A DNA stretch of 5,864 nt from Pseudomonadota bacterium (GTDB taxonomy: Bacteria; Pseudomonadota; Gammaproteobacteria; JAKAQQ01), in NCBI GenBank assembly GCA_021819635.1, contig JAKAQQ010000062.1, forward strand, positions 1 to 5,864. Direction: 5' to 3'. Positions within the stretch are counted from its first letter, which is position 1; every line of letters starts with the position of its first letter. The notes under the pieces are model-generated. The model was given only the letters and a program-made list of their open reading frames with translations, did no database searches and had not been told where the DNA came from. The position numbers and the translations under genes were made by a program. Below are positions 1-5,726 of the stretch, one piece after another.

Positions 1-771
1 CGATCTCGCGGCGGGCGTTACCGATCCGGGTATGGAGGCGCTGGACGCGGGCCTTCGCCCTCTTCCAGTTGTGGCTGAGCTTCTGTTTGCGGCTCATGGA
101 CTGCTGTGCTTTGCGCAACCTGTCCCGGTGCCGCGTGAAACTGTTGAGCGGGGCAACGAACGTGCCGTCCGAGAGCGTGGCGAAGCGGGCCACACCCATG
201 CTGATGTCGACAATGCTGGAGGCAGGGTGGACGGGTTCGGCCACATCGCGCTCGGGCTGGATGCTGATGAACCACTTGCCACCGCTCGGGGACACGGTGA
301 CGTTTTTCAACTCGCCCAGCACTTGACGGCTGCTACGGTACCGCAACCAGCCGAGTTTGGGCAGGAAACCCGATCGTTGGCCTGATCGAGCTTGATCTGC
401 TTCGGGACGGGATAACGAAAGCGGTCGGACCGGCCCTTCTTCTTGAAGCGCGGGAAGTCGGCGCGTTTGGCGAAGAAGTTGGCGTAGGCCCGCTCCAAGT
501 CCTGGAGCGTCTGCTGCAGTGGGTGAACGGGCGCATCCGCAAGCCAGGCCGCTGTGCAACCGGACGGCAGCGGGGCGCCGTTGCGCCACGCGGTGAGTTC
601 CTTGCACAGCCCAGCGTAGCCAAGCCTCCTTTGGCTTTGGTCGTAGCGTTCCTTCTGTAAAGCCAGCGCCTCATTGAACACGACACGGCATGAGCCGGCG
701 AAGCGGCGCATTTGGCGCTGCTGTTCGCCGCCCGGTATCAGTTCGTATTTGAAGGCTTGGAGGCGCTGCAT
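1..771 (-). pseudogene. tnpB: TnpB (IS200/IS605-family RNA-guided nuclease), frameshifted and cut by the window edge
   Basis: TnpB is the RNA-guided RuvC-type nuclease carried by IS200/IS605 transposons. The first 135 codons (771 down to about 366) give a typical TnpB N-terminus: an MQRLQAFKYELIP start, an FNEALALQKERY helix, and the motif FPRFKKKGRSDRFRYP. At the AAA at 366-368 the frame breaks. One missing base there would restore the rest, which continues to the left edge in the next frame with LPKLGWLRYR, VTVSPSGGKWF, GVARFATLSDG and the LNSF...MSRK...NWKRAKARVQ region, with no stop. About 255 of the usual 380-420 residues are present; the zinc finger, later RuvC motifs and the guide-RNA end lie outside. 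The RuvC-I position normally held by Asp (GIDxG) is Ser (codon 200-202). The divergent tnpA stub supports an IS605-like layout. I infer a dead copy; a sequencing error could explain the shift but not the Ser. Confidence 0.88.
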
Positions 772-778
772 GGATCAG

Positions 779-808
779 ACTATACTCTTGGTCTATGAGC
801 CATGACAA
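779..808 (-). promoter_or_regulatory. Candidate promoter of the tnpB remnant
   Basis: On the minus strand there is TTGTCA (808-803), an 18-base spacer and TATAGT (784-779), close to the sigma70 consensus. Transcription would begin at or next to the ATG at 771, so the message would be nearly leaderless; no Shine-Dalgarno is seen before that ATG. A plus-strand box pair (TTGGAG 757-762, TATACT 781-786) overlaps it and points at the tnpA stub. Called by eye only. Confidence 0.35.
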
Positions 809-863
809 CGATGTTCGACACGGACGGTGCTGCGTCTTCAAGATGCATGGACATTTGATCTTT
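795..863 (+). pseudogene. tnpA: TnpA stub (IS200/IS605-family Y1 transposase), N-terminal 23 codons only
   Basis: The reading frame opens with MSHDNDVRHGRCCVFKM followed by HGHLIF. This is the first beta-strand region of IS200/IS605 TnpA, which normally continues HLVFVTKYRR. After codon 23 the match stops: none of the family's core is found downstream, neither the HUH metal-binding motif, the catalytic Tyr nor the rest of a roughly 130-140 residue protein. The frame stays open to 1010, but the remaining residues resemble nothing in the family. The stub is divergent from tnpB with 23 bases between the two starts, as in IS605-type elements. An internal deletion or a recombination joint near 864 is the likely cause, so the element cannot mobilise itself. 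Confidence 0.75.
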
Positions 864-1087
864 GAGGACAGCCGGGTGCGAATTCCCATCAGGACCGGAA
901 GACCGTTCAGGTCATCATCAGCGGGCGAATCCATTGCGGCAAGCCGCTCTCTCGACCGCCATGCACCGCCACTTGCAGAATCGGGGCGGGCCATACATCC
1001 TGACAGGTGAGCCCGAGTTGCGCGCGTGAGTCCCTGGCGCAGGAACGGGAACGGCGCATAACCAGCTGGTGTCAGGGGATTGATCGT
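864..1087. other. Unassigned stretch between the tnpA stub and the first TA operon
   Basis: No gene is recognised here. On the plus strand one frame is open from 859 to a TGA at 1027-1029. Its last third reads like protein (an ALSTAMHRHLQNRGGPYILT segment followed by GEPELRA) but has no Shine-Dalgarno-backed start. It may be the C-terminal scrap of a gene lost in the deletion that truncated tnpA. I could not place it in a family. Confidence 0.35.
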
Positions 1088-1116
1088 TTGACGAACAAGG
1101 CCGGGCGGTCTATAGT
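1088..1116 (+). promoter_or_regulatory. Sigma70-type promoter of the RHH/ParE TA operon
   Basis: TTGACG at 1088-1093 and TATAGT at 1111-1116 are separated by exactly 17 bases, close to the ideal sigma70 arrangement. Transcription would start near 1123, leaving a leader of about 29 bases before the ATG at 1152. A partly symmetrical A/T-rich block (1112-1133) covers the -10 and start point, where an RHH antitoxin would be expected to bind for autorepression. The operator part is inference. Confidence 0.7.
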
Positions 1117-1139
1117 ATCACTTGGTATTGCTATGGGAT

Positions 1140-1145
1140 AGGAGG
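1140..1145 (+). promoter_or_regulatory. Strong ribosome binding site fixing the antitoxin start
   Basis: A perfect AGGAGG lies six bases before the ATG at 1152. It decides against the in-frame TTG at 1122, which sits at the predicted transcription start and has no ribosome site. Confidence 0.85.
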
Positions 1146-1151
1146 CCAACT

Positions 1152-1424
1152 ATGGCAACGTCTCTCAAGATCGACGACACGCTGAAAGGACGCATCCAAC
1201 ACCTTGCCAGGCAGCGCCGCCGCTCGCCGCACTGGATCATGCTCGAAGCCATCCAGCAATACGTCGAGCGGGAGGAAGCCCGCGAGAGCTTCAAGCATGA
1301 AGCCTTAGCTTCCTGGGCGGCCTATCAGGAAACCGGACGGCACCTGTCCGGCCAGGAAGTGCGCGCCTGGTTGAACACCTGGGGCACCGAAAACGAAAAG
1401 ACGGTGCCTGAGTGCCACAAGTAA
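1152..1424 (+). CDS. Ribbon-helix-helix antitoxin (CopG/ParD-like), type II TA system
   Basis: This 90-residue protein fits a type II antitoxin that binds and neutralises the toxin encoded directly downstream and represses its own operon. Residues 3-42 (SLKIDDTLKGRIQHLARQRR, then SPHWIMLEAIQQYVEREE) have the ribbon-helix-helix pattern: a short beta-strand, then two helices with the SPHWIM turn typical of the CopG/ParD class. The charged, Trp-rich tail (SWAAYQETGRHLSGQEV, then WLNTW) would be the toxin-binding part. The start is set by AGGAGG at 1140-1145. The last 13 bases overlap the toxin gene, implying translational coupling and more antitoxin than toxin. It is intact, with a good promoter. 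Family call is from sequence pattern; the exact subfamily name is uncertain. Confidence 0.88.
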   Translation: MATSLKIDDTLKGRIQHLARQRRRSPHWIMLEAIQQYVEREEARESFKHEALASWAAYQETGRHLSGQEVRAWLNTWGTENEKTVPECHK

Positions 1425-1705
1425 TCGTCACCGAAAGCGCGGCGGAAGGCTTGGAGCGATGCCGGCGGTTCCTGGCCGCCAAGGTCCCGGAAGCCGCCAG
1501 GCGGGCCGGGCAGGCCATTGAGCGGCAATTCCTGCTGCTGGAAACGGTCCCAGACATTGGCCGACCGCTCCCTGAAATGCCGGAGCTGCGCGAGCTGGTG
1601 ATTGCCTTCGGGGATTCCGGCTATGTGGGACTGTACCGCCACGAACCGGCCGCCGATGCGGTCTATGTCTTGGCATTCCGGCACCAGAAAGAGGCGGGCT
1701 ACTGA
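1412..1705 (+). CDS. parE: RelE/ParE-family toxin, type II TA system
   Basis: This 97-residue protein is a RelE/ParE superfamily toxin. It begins MPQVIVTESAAEGLERCRRF (strand plus first helix), has a second helix around residues 25-45, then DIGRPLPEMPELRELVIAFG and YVGLYRHEP, and ends VYVLAFRHQKEAGY, which is the characteristic ParE-type C-terminus with the strand carrying the active or target-binding face. Members either poison DNA gyrase (ParE) or cleave mRNA on the ribosome (RelE); I favour the ParE side because of the tail, but the target cannot be read from sequence. It starts with GTG at 1412 inside the antitoxin gene (13-base overlap), standard for a co-transcribed pair. No damage is visible, so the module is probably functional and could stabilise the surrounding element. 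Confidence 0.9.
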   Translation: MPQVIVTESAAEGLERCRRFLAAKVPEAARRAGQAIERQFLLLETVPDIGRPLPEMPELRELVIAFGDSGYVGLYRHEPAADAVYVLAFRHQKEAGY

Positions 1706-1895
1706 TGCGCTTACTACATAGTACGTGGTATAGGCTACACTCGGTGCTTCAAAAAAGGACTTTACCAAAGACCGGCACGACTTGATGTACTCCAGATCGG
1801 CATGCACCCGTTCCCGCAGCGACTCCCCCCGGCGGAGCGGCTTCTTCGCCACTCCTTCGCGCTAATAGGATGGTCCGCCCCCCTCTGTTTCGGCT
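1706..1895. other. Gene-poor stretch after the ParE toxin, with a second copy of the TA promoter motif
   Basis: No convincing gene. At 1718-1737 three blocks recur in the same order as in the TA promoter region (1112-1133): ATAGTA, TGGTAT and GCTA, with slightly different spacing. Further on, a minus-strand frame opens with GTG at 1852 and a plausible start (MAKKPLRRGESLRERVHADL) but then runs antisense through the toxin gene. At most its first 30 codons are the scrap of an unknown gene; an in-frame TAG lies three codons before that GTG. Confidence 0.4.
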
Positions 1896-1953
1896 TTACC
1901 ATGAGCCATGGTGAACACTCGGGTTACACCACCCATACCGGAGGCGGACCATC
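1869..1953. repeat. Inverted repeat, 11-bp arms around a palindrome-rich centre
   Basis: GATGGTCCGCC at 1869-1879 is matched perfectly in reverse complement by GGCGGACCATC at 1943-1953, with 63 bases between. Inside are a further small palindrome, CCATG-AGC-CATGG (1899-1911), and a near-palindrome in which GGTGAAC and GTTACACC flank ACTCGG. The set could be the ends of a very small non-autonomous element, a folded RNA, or an operator region. No transposase matching these ends is identified. Confidence 0.5.
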
Positions 1954-2360
1954 ATGTTCCAAGAAAAATCCCCGTCATCGTAAATGGCAAGATCTTGCAG
2001 GCCCCTGTACGCGATTGGAACTGCAAGGCTCCTCATACCGACAGTGATTACTGATGTAAATGGCTTTCCCAACATGCGTGTGGCCAGATTCTCTACTGGT
2101 GTTTGTGCCGCTGAAGGCGTATCGGCACAAGTTGACACGAAACTGTGATCTCCAAGCGCGACAACGTCTGCGATGGACGCGGCGATGGCGTCCTGCAGGA
2201 ACACGGGTGGGTGGTGACGGCGAGGGAAGCGGGTCACGGCCAGCTTGCTGTCGGGGCAGTAGTGAAAAGGACCACGGCGGATGGTCTTCCGAACAATCGC
2301 CAGAGCGGAATGCTGTTGCCCGTCGCTGGCCGTTCTCCGCTGCCAGTCGGTGAAACTCAT
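1896..2360 (-). CDS. Unrecognised ORF directly behind mazEF (154 aa)
   Basis: I do not recognise this protein. Its ATG (2360-2358) lies four bases after the last base of the mazF stop (TGA GCC ATG), so it would be co-translated as the third gene of the mazEF operon. The first half (MSFTDWQRR, LAIVRKTIRRGPFHYC, RFPRRHHPPVFLQDAI, ASIADVVALGDH) looks like real protein, with sensible codon choice and a predicted helix at DAIAASIADVVALG. The second half is less convincing and ends inside the inverted-repeat region (TAA at 1898-1896), so the true C-terminus may have been replaced by unrelated DNA. No signal peptide, membrane segment or known motif is seen. Alternatives are a truncated gene remnant or a chance open frame; the tight spacing to mazF is the best argument for a gene. 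Confidence 0.4.
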   Translation of the reverse strand: MSFTDWQRRTASDGQQHSALAIVRKTIRRGPFHYCPDSKLAVTRFPRRHHPPVFLQDAIAASIADVVALGDHSFVSTCADTPSAAQTPVENLATRMLGKPFTSVITVGMRSLAVPIAYRGLQDLAIYDDGDFSWNMMVRLRYGWCNPSVHHGSW

Positions 2361-2363
2361 GGC

Positions 2364-2690
2364 TCACTCGAAGAGCGTGGCGACCTTCGCCAGCACCTCG
2401 TCCATGATGGGTGCCGGAAGAGTGTCCACCTTGCGGGCATGTCGGGCCACCAGGTCCATCACGCGCGGCTGATCGCAACGCACGACGCCGGTGGTCTTGA
2501 TGCCGGTCACGGGCACCGCGAAGCCAAGGCGGCGGGCGAACTCGCCGCCGTTGGTGATCGGCAGAATCACCGGCAACTTGGTGGCTTCACTGAACGCGGC
2601 GGGCGTCACAATCAGGACGGGGTGGCCACCGCTTTGCTCGTGCCCCGCGGTCGGGTCGAGTGACACCAGGTAAATGTCGCCGCGCCGCAT
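2364..2690 (-). CDS. mazF: MazF/PemK-family toxin with the catalytic Arg replaced by His
   Basis: MazF-type toxins are sequence-specific ribonucleases that cleave cellular mRNA. This 108-residue protein has the full fold signature: MRRGDIYLVSLDPT, GHEQSGGHPVLIVTP, LPVILPITNGGEF, GFAVPV, and GVVRCDQPRVMDL, then a C-terminal helix (IMDEVLAKVATLF). Length is normal for the family. I chose the ATG at 2690 because MRRGDIY is the conserved N-terminus; the open frame above it only mirrors the antitoxin gene. The consensus RP following GSEQ-G-x is HP here (His23, codon at 2624-2622). In B. subtilis MazF the matching Arg25 and Thr48 are catalytic; the Thr is kept (Thr46). The toxin may therefore be weak or dead. 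It follows a MazE-like antitoxin, overlapping its frame by 79 bases. Confidence 0.88.
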   Translation of the reverse strand: MRRGDIYLVSLDPTAGHEQSGGHPVLIVTPAAFSEATKLPVILPITNGGEFARRLGFAVPVTGIKTTGVVRCDQPRVMDLVARHARKVDTLPAPIMDEVLAKVATLFE

Positions 2691-2944
2691 GGCAACTCGC
2701 CGCCCACGGCGGGCGCATCGACCCATGTGCGTTCCTCGGCTGGTTGCGGCTGCGAATAGTCGGACGCGGCCAGCAATTCGGCGAGTGTGTAGTGCGGCCG
2801 TGGGCTGGGATTGACCATCAGGAAGCCATGATCGACGGCCAAGCCGACCGTCGCACCGGCCTGCAGGTGCAGTTGTTCAAGAAACACGGGTGGGACCGTC
2901 AACATGACTGAGCCGCCGACCTTGCGGAGTTTGGTTGTATGCAT
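2612..2944 (-). CDS. mazE: MazE/PemI/ChpS-like antitoxin (AbrB-type DNA-binding fold), C-terminally extended
   Basis: This is the antitoxin partner of MazF. Residues 1-50 are an AbrB/MazE/SpoVT swapped-hairpin DNA-binding domain (MHTTKLRKVGGSVMLTVPPV, then LHLQAGATVGLAVDHG and MVNPSPRP). Residues 52-84 (YTLAELLAASDY ... WVDAPAVGGEL) are the toxin-blocking tail. Relatives normally end right after the GGEL-like motif, near residue 85. Here the frame runs on for about 25 more residues, inside mazF, to a TGA at 2614-2612. Either the original stop was lost by a small indel or substitution, or this branch has a long overlap. The start is ATG 2944, because MHTTKLRKVGGSV is the conserved N-terminus; an upstream in-frame ATG at 2980 would add 12 residues. 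No strong Shine-Dalgarno is seen before 2944. Confidence 0.85.
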   Translation of the reverse strand: MHTTKLRKVGGSVMLTVPPVFLEQLHLQAGATVGLAVDHGFLMVNPSPRPHYTLAELLAASDYSQPQPAEERTWVDAPAVGGELPCGAATFTWCHSTRPRGTSKAVATPS

Positions 2945-2965
2945 GACGCGCCAAAGATGATCAAG

Positions 2966-2971
2966 GTTATA
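2966..2971 (-). promoter_or_regulatory. Possible -10 box for mazEF
   Basis: TATAAC on the minus strand, 21 bases before the antitoxin ATG at 2944. The hexamer 17 bases further upstream (AAGTAT) is a poor -35 match, so this is a weak call. If correct, it excludes the upstream ATG at 2980 as the start. Confidence 0.3.
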
Positions 2972-3011
2972 TTGGAGCATAACCAGAAATACTTATTGGC
3001 TGCATGCCTGC

Positions 3012-3425
3012 GTGGCTATCCCGGATGGGGATGCCCGTGACGAATCGGCACGCCAAGGCTTCCGCCATGTCCTCCGCCGTATCGAGGCCCCAGCGCCCGT
3101 CGGGCCGACGATCAGGGCCGGGAAAGAGCCGATCCCCAACGGCTGACCGAAGCGACCGGGGTGAAGGTCTCCTCGGCCGGCCCGCACAGACCCTGGCCCC
3201 GTGGCATCAACGGGAACAGCAACGGGTTCTTGCTGCAGGTCTCTCAAGGGGAGTGACCCAAGCGGTTTTGCCCAGGAAGCGCGGGATGAGACCGCCTGGA
3301 AACCGGGCACCCGACCGCGCACGTCGCTTGGCTTCAAGGCCTCGCCGAGTCGTTCATCCCGGAGGCTTTCAACGTCAGGGCAGCAGCGCGCGGCGCCTTT
3401 TGCTCGAGGTCCTTGGAACCGCCGC
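3012..3425 (+). pseudogene. IS30-family transposase remnant, C-terminal catalytic half, multiply frameshifted
   Basis: IS30 transposases are DDE-type enzymes. Only the back half of one is present, split over frames. From 3012 a segment (PDGDARDESARQGFRHVLRRI) resembles the stretch before the second catalytic Asp. From 3110 another frame gives DQGRE, RLTEATGVKV, then GPHRPWPRGINGNSNGFLLQ, clearly the family's DQGxEM ... DPHSPWQRGxNENxNGLLRQ block, including the catalytic Asp but with Gly where the catalytic Glu of NEN belongs. It stops at TGA 3254-3256. The next frame (around 3243-3340) carries KGSD, SGFAQEARDETAW and TRPRTSLGFK. A third piece from 3344 reads AESFIPEAFN, the usual C-terminal motif. 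At least three frame changes plus the lost Glu make it certainly non-functional. The N-terminal half and terminal repeats were not found. Confidence 0.8.
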
Positions 3426-3447
3426 TCCCCGCCCCCGGCGGCAACGG

Positions 3448-4271
<824 letters not shown>

Positions 4272-4279
<8 letters not shown>

Positions 4280-4640
4280 GTCCGTGCTTTCCGGGGAGAC
4301 CGTCGTCCCCGCCCGTCCGTTCTCGGCCGTCGAGGACAGGACGCCCGTGTACATCGCTTACGCCTGTCTCGGGTTCGGTCTCCTCTGCCCCTTCTTCGTG
4401 TCCCTCATTGGGGTGATCATCGCTTACCTCAAGCGGAGCGAGAGCGGGGCGGTGCTGCGTGCCCACTACGCCTGGATCATCGACACCTTCTGGGTCACGC
4501 TCGTCGTGGGGATCGTGGGGGGGCTGCTTACGCTCGTCGTGATCGGTTGGCTGATTCTGGCCGTCCTCTGGATCTGGTACATCTACCGTGTCGTGCGCGG
4601 CGTCGTCCGCCTTTCCGAGGGACGGGCGCCGAAGGGCTGA
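4272..4640 (+). CDS. Small integral membrane protein (COG3671/DUF4870-like)
   Basis: This 122-residue protein has about three membrane helices: residues 27-52 (YIAYACLGFGLLCPFF onward), about 68-88 (WIIDTFWVTLVVGIVGGLL) and about 89-106 (VVIGWLILAVLWIWYIY). Between helices 1 and 2 is a short charged loop with KRSESGAVLRAHYAW, and after helix 3 the tail RVVRGVVRLSEGRAP. The pattern of H(Y/F)xWxIxTFW followed by WxIYRxVRGxxxLxxG is that of an uncharacterised bacterial inner-membrane protein family; the family label is from memory and function is unknown. The GTG at 4272 overlaps the DUF4124 gene by 8 bases, making it the last gene of the P-II operon. The in-frame sequence upstream of it merely shadows the DUF4124 gene. 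The gene is intact. Confidence 0.78.
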
Positions 4641-4684
4641 ACGGCCCGGGGCGAGGCTCCGCCCGTCCCGCGGCACCCCCCCCG

Positions 4685-4699
4685 GCCCGGATTCCGGGC
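4685..4699. terminator. Possible terminator hairpin between convergent operons
   Basis: GCCCGG-ATT-CCGGGC forms a six-pair stem with a three-base loop in the 77-base gap between the membrane protein gene and the end of speE. A second smaller stem (GGGCG ... CGCCC, about 4649-4665) is nearby. No T-run follows on either strand, so it is at best a weak intrinsic terminator. Confidence 0.3.
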
Positions 4700-4717
4700 G
4701 GCGTCCCGTCCCGCGCC

Positions 4718-5578
4718 TCAGGCCTCCGGACCCGTGACGAGCGCGCGGTAGCAGCGCGGGAGCCCCGTGAGGAGCGCGTCGTGGTGCTCCGGCGTGTAGT
4801 AGCGGGTGGAGAGAGAGGGATCGTGACGCCGCCGCACGGGCGTCCCCTCGACCGTGGCGAGGCTCACCGACCAGGTGCCCGAGGGGTACGTCGGCTGGCT
4901 GAACGGAAGGAGCGCGCGGCCCGCGAAACCCGCCTCCACGAGACGGGCGTGAACGAGGCGCACGAGCTCGGGGTAAAGGATCGGCGACTCGCTCTGGAGC
5001 GCCAGGATCCCGCCCGGGGCGAGGACGCGCCGGCAGTCGGCGAGAAACTCGACCGCGAAGAGGCCCGCCGCGGGCCCCACGGGATCCGTGCTGTCGACGA
5101 GGACGACGTCGGCCGACGCCGCCGGGGCGGCACGCATCCAGGCCACCGCGTCGGCGAAGACGAGCCGCGCCCGCGGATCGTCGAGGGCGGTCACGAGAGC
5201 CGGGAAATGGGCGCGGGCGACCGCCGTCACCCGCTCGTCGATCTCGACCTGGACGATCGCGCCGACCGCGGCGTGCCGCGCGACCTCGCGGAGCGTGCCC
5301 CCGTCCCCGCCGCCCACGATCACCACCCGCGCGGGGGCGGGGTGGCTCAGGAGTGCCGGGTGTGCGAGCATCTCGTGGTAGACGAACTCGTCGCTCTCGG
5401 TGAGCATGATGCAGCCGTCGAGCGCGAGGAGGCGCCCGTGGTCGCTGGTCTCGTGGACGACGATTTCCTGGTAGGGCGAACGCTCGCGATGGAGCGTGCG
5501 GCGGATCTCGAGGCCAATCGAGCAGCGCCGCTCGGGGGCGATCTCGACGAACCAGGGAAGGGCAGGGGAGGCGGTCAT
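4718..5578 (-). CDS. speE: Polyamine aminopropyltransferase (spermidine synthase)
   Basis: SpeE transfers an aminopropyl group from decarboxylated S-adenosylmethionine to putrescine, giving spermidine and methylthioadenosine, in the cytosol. The 286 residues carry the family's landmarks in order: an N-terminal beta domain with WFVEI, RERSPYQEIVV and LLALDGCIMLTESDEFVYHEM (48-70), the nucleotide-binding VGGGDGG (88-94), VEIDERV (111-117), the catalytic VDSTDPVGPA (161-170) with Asp162 and Asp165, and GTWSVSLA (234-241). Length is typical. I chose the ATG at 5578 because a GGAG (5588-5585) lies six bases before it and the protein then begins at the conserved PWFVEI; upstream in-frame ATGs at 5608 and 5695 have no family support. 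It is divergent from speA and convergent with the P-II operon. Intact. Confidence 0.95.
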   Translation of the reverse strand: MTASPALPWFVEIAPERRCSIGLEIRRTLHRERSPYQEIVVHETSDHGRLLALDGCIMLTESDEFVYHEMLAHPALLSHPAPARVVIVGGGDGGTLREVARHAAVGAIVQVEIDERVTAVARAHFPALVTALDDPRARLVFADAVAWMRAAPAASADVVLVDSTDPVGPAAGLFAVEFLADCRRVLAPGGILALQSESPILYPELVRLVHARLVEAGFAGRALLPFSQPTYPSGTWSVSLATVEGTPVRRRHDPSLSTRYYTPEHHDALLTGLPRCYRALVTGPEA

Positions 5579-5606
5579 CGCGGACTCCGGGCGCTCGGTC
5601 CCCGGC

Positions 5607-5612
5607 ATTGTA
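5607..5612 (-). promoter_or_regulatory. Candidate -10 box of speE
   Basis: TACAAT on the minus strand, one base from the TATAAT consensus, 28 bases before the speE ATG. No good -35 is seen. Next to it GGGGC-GCGT-GCCCC (5613-5626) is a short palindrome lying between this box and the speA-directed -10, a plausible operator site, by inference only. Confidence 0.4.
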
Positions 5613-5644
5613 GGGGCGCGTGCCCCCGCCCGTCGGGCCTCGGC

Positions 5645-5650
5645 TATGAT
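5645..5650 (+). promoter_or_regulatory. Candidate -10 box directed at speA
   Basis: TATGAT on the plus strand in the speE-speA divergent region, with no convincing -35. The predicted start point is around 5657, which is the A of an ATG opening a 26-codon ORF that overlaps the speA start. Confidence 0.35.
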
Positions 5651-5726
5651 GCGCCCATGCTCCCCTCCGCCGCCTTCTTCGCGCGTCGCCCGCACGGGGA
5701 GAGCGCCCTCTCGTTCGGGGACGCCC

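Noticed and set aside
1..100. Guide RNA (omega RNA) of the TnpB element
   Set aside because: It is normally encoded at the tnpB 3' end and element right end, which lie beyond the left edge of the window.
1325..1852. Minus-strand open frame of 175 codons
   Set aside because: Most of it is antisense to the intact ParE toxin gene. Only the first 30 or so codons look protein-like, and the start has no spaced ribosome site.
1908..2054. 48-codon plus-strand ORF starting in the inverted-repeat region
   Set aside because: Reads fairly smoothly but has no Shine-Dalgarno, no known family, and lies opposite the unknown ORF behind mazF.
2145..2663. Plus-strand open frame of 172 codons
   Set aside because: Antisense to mazF and the ORF behind it, with no conserved motif.
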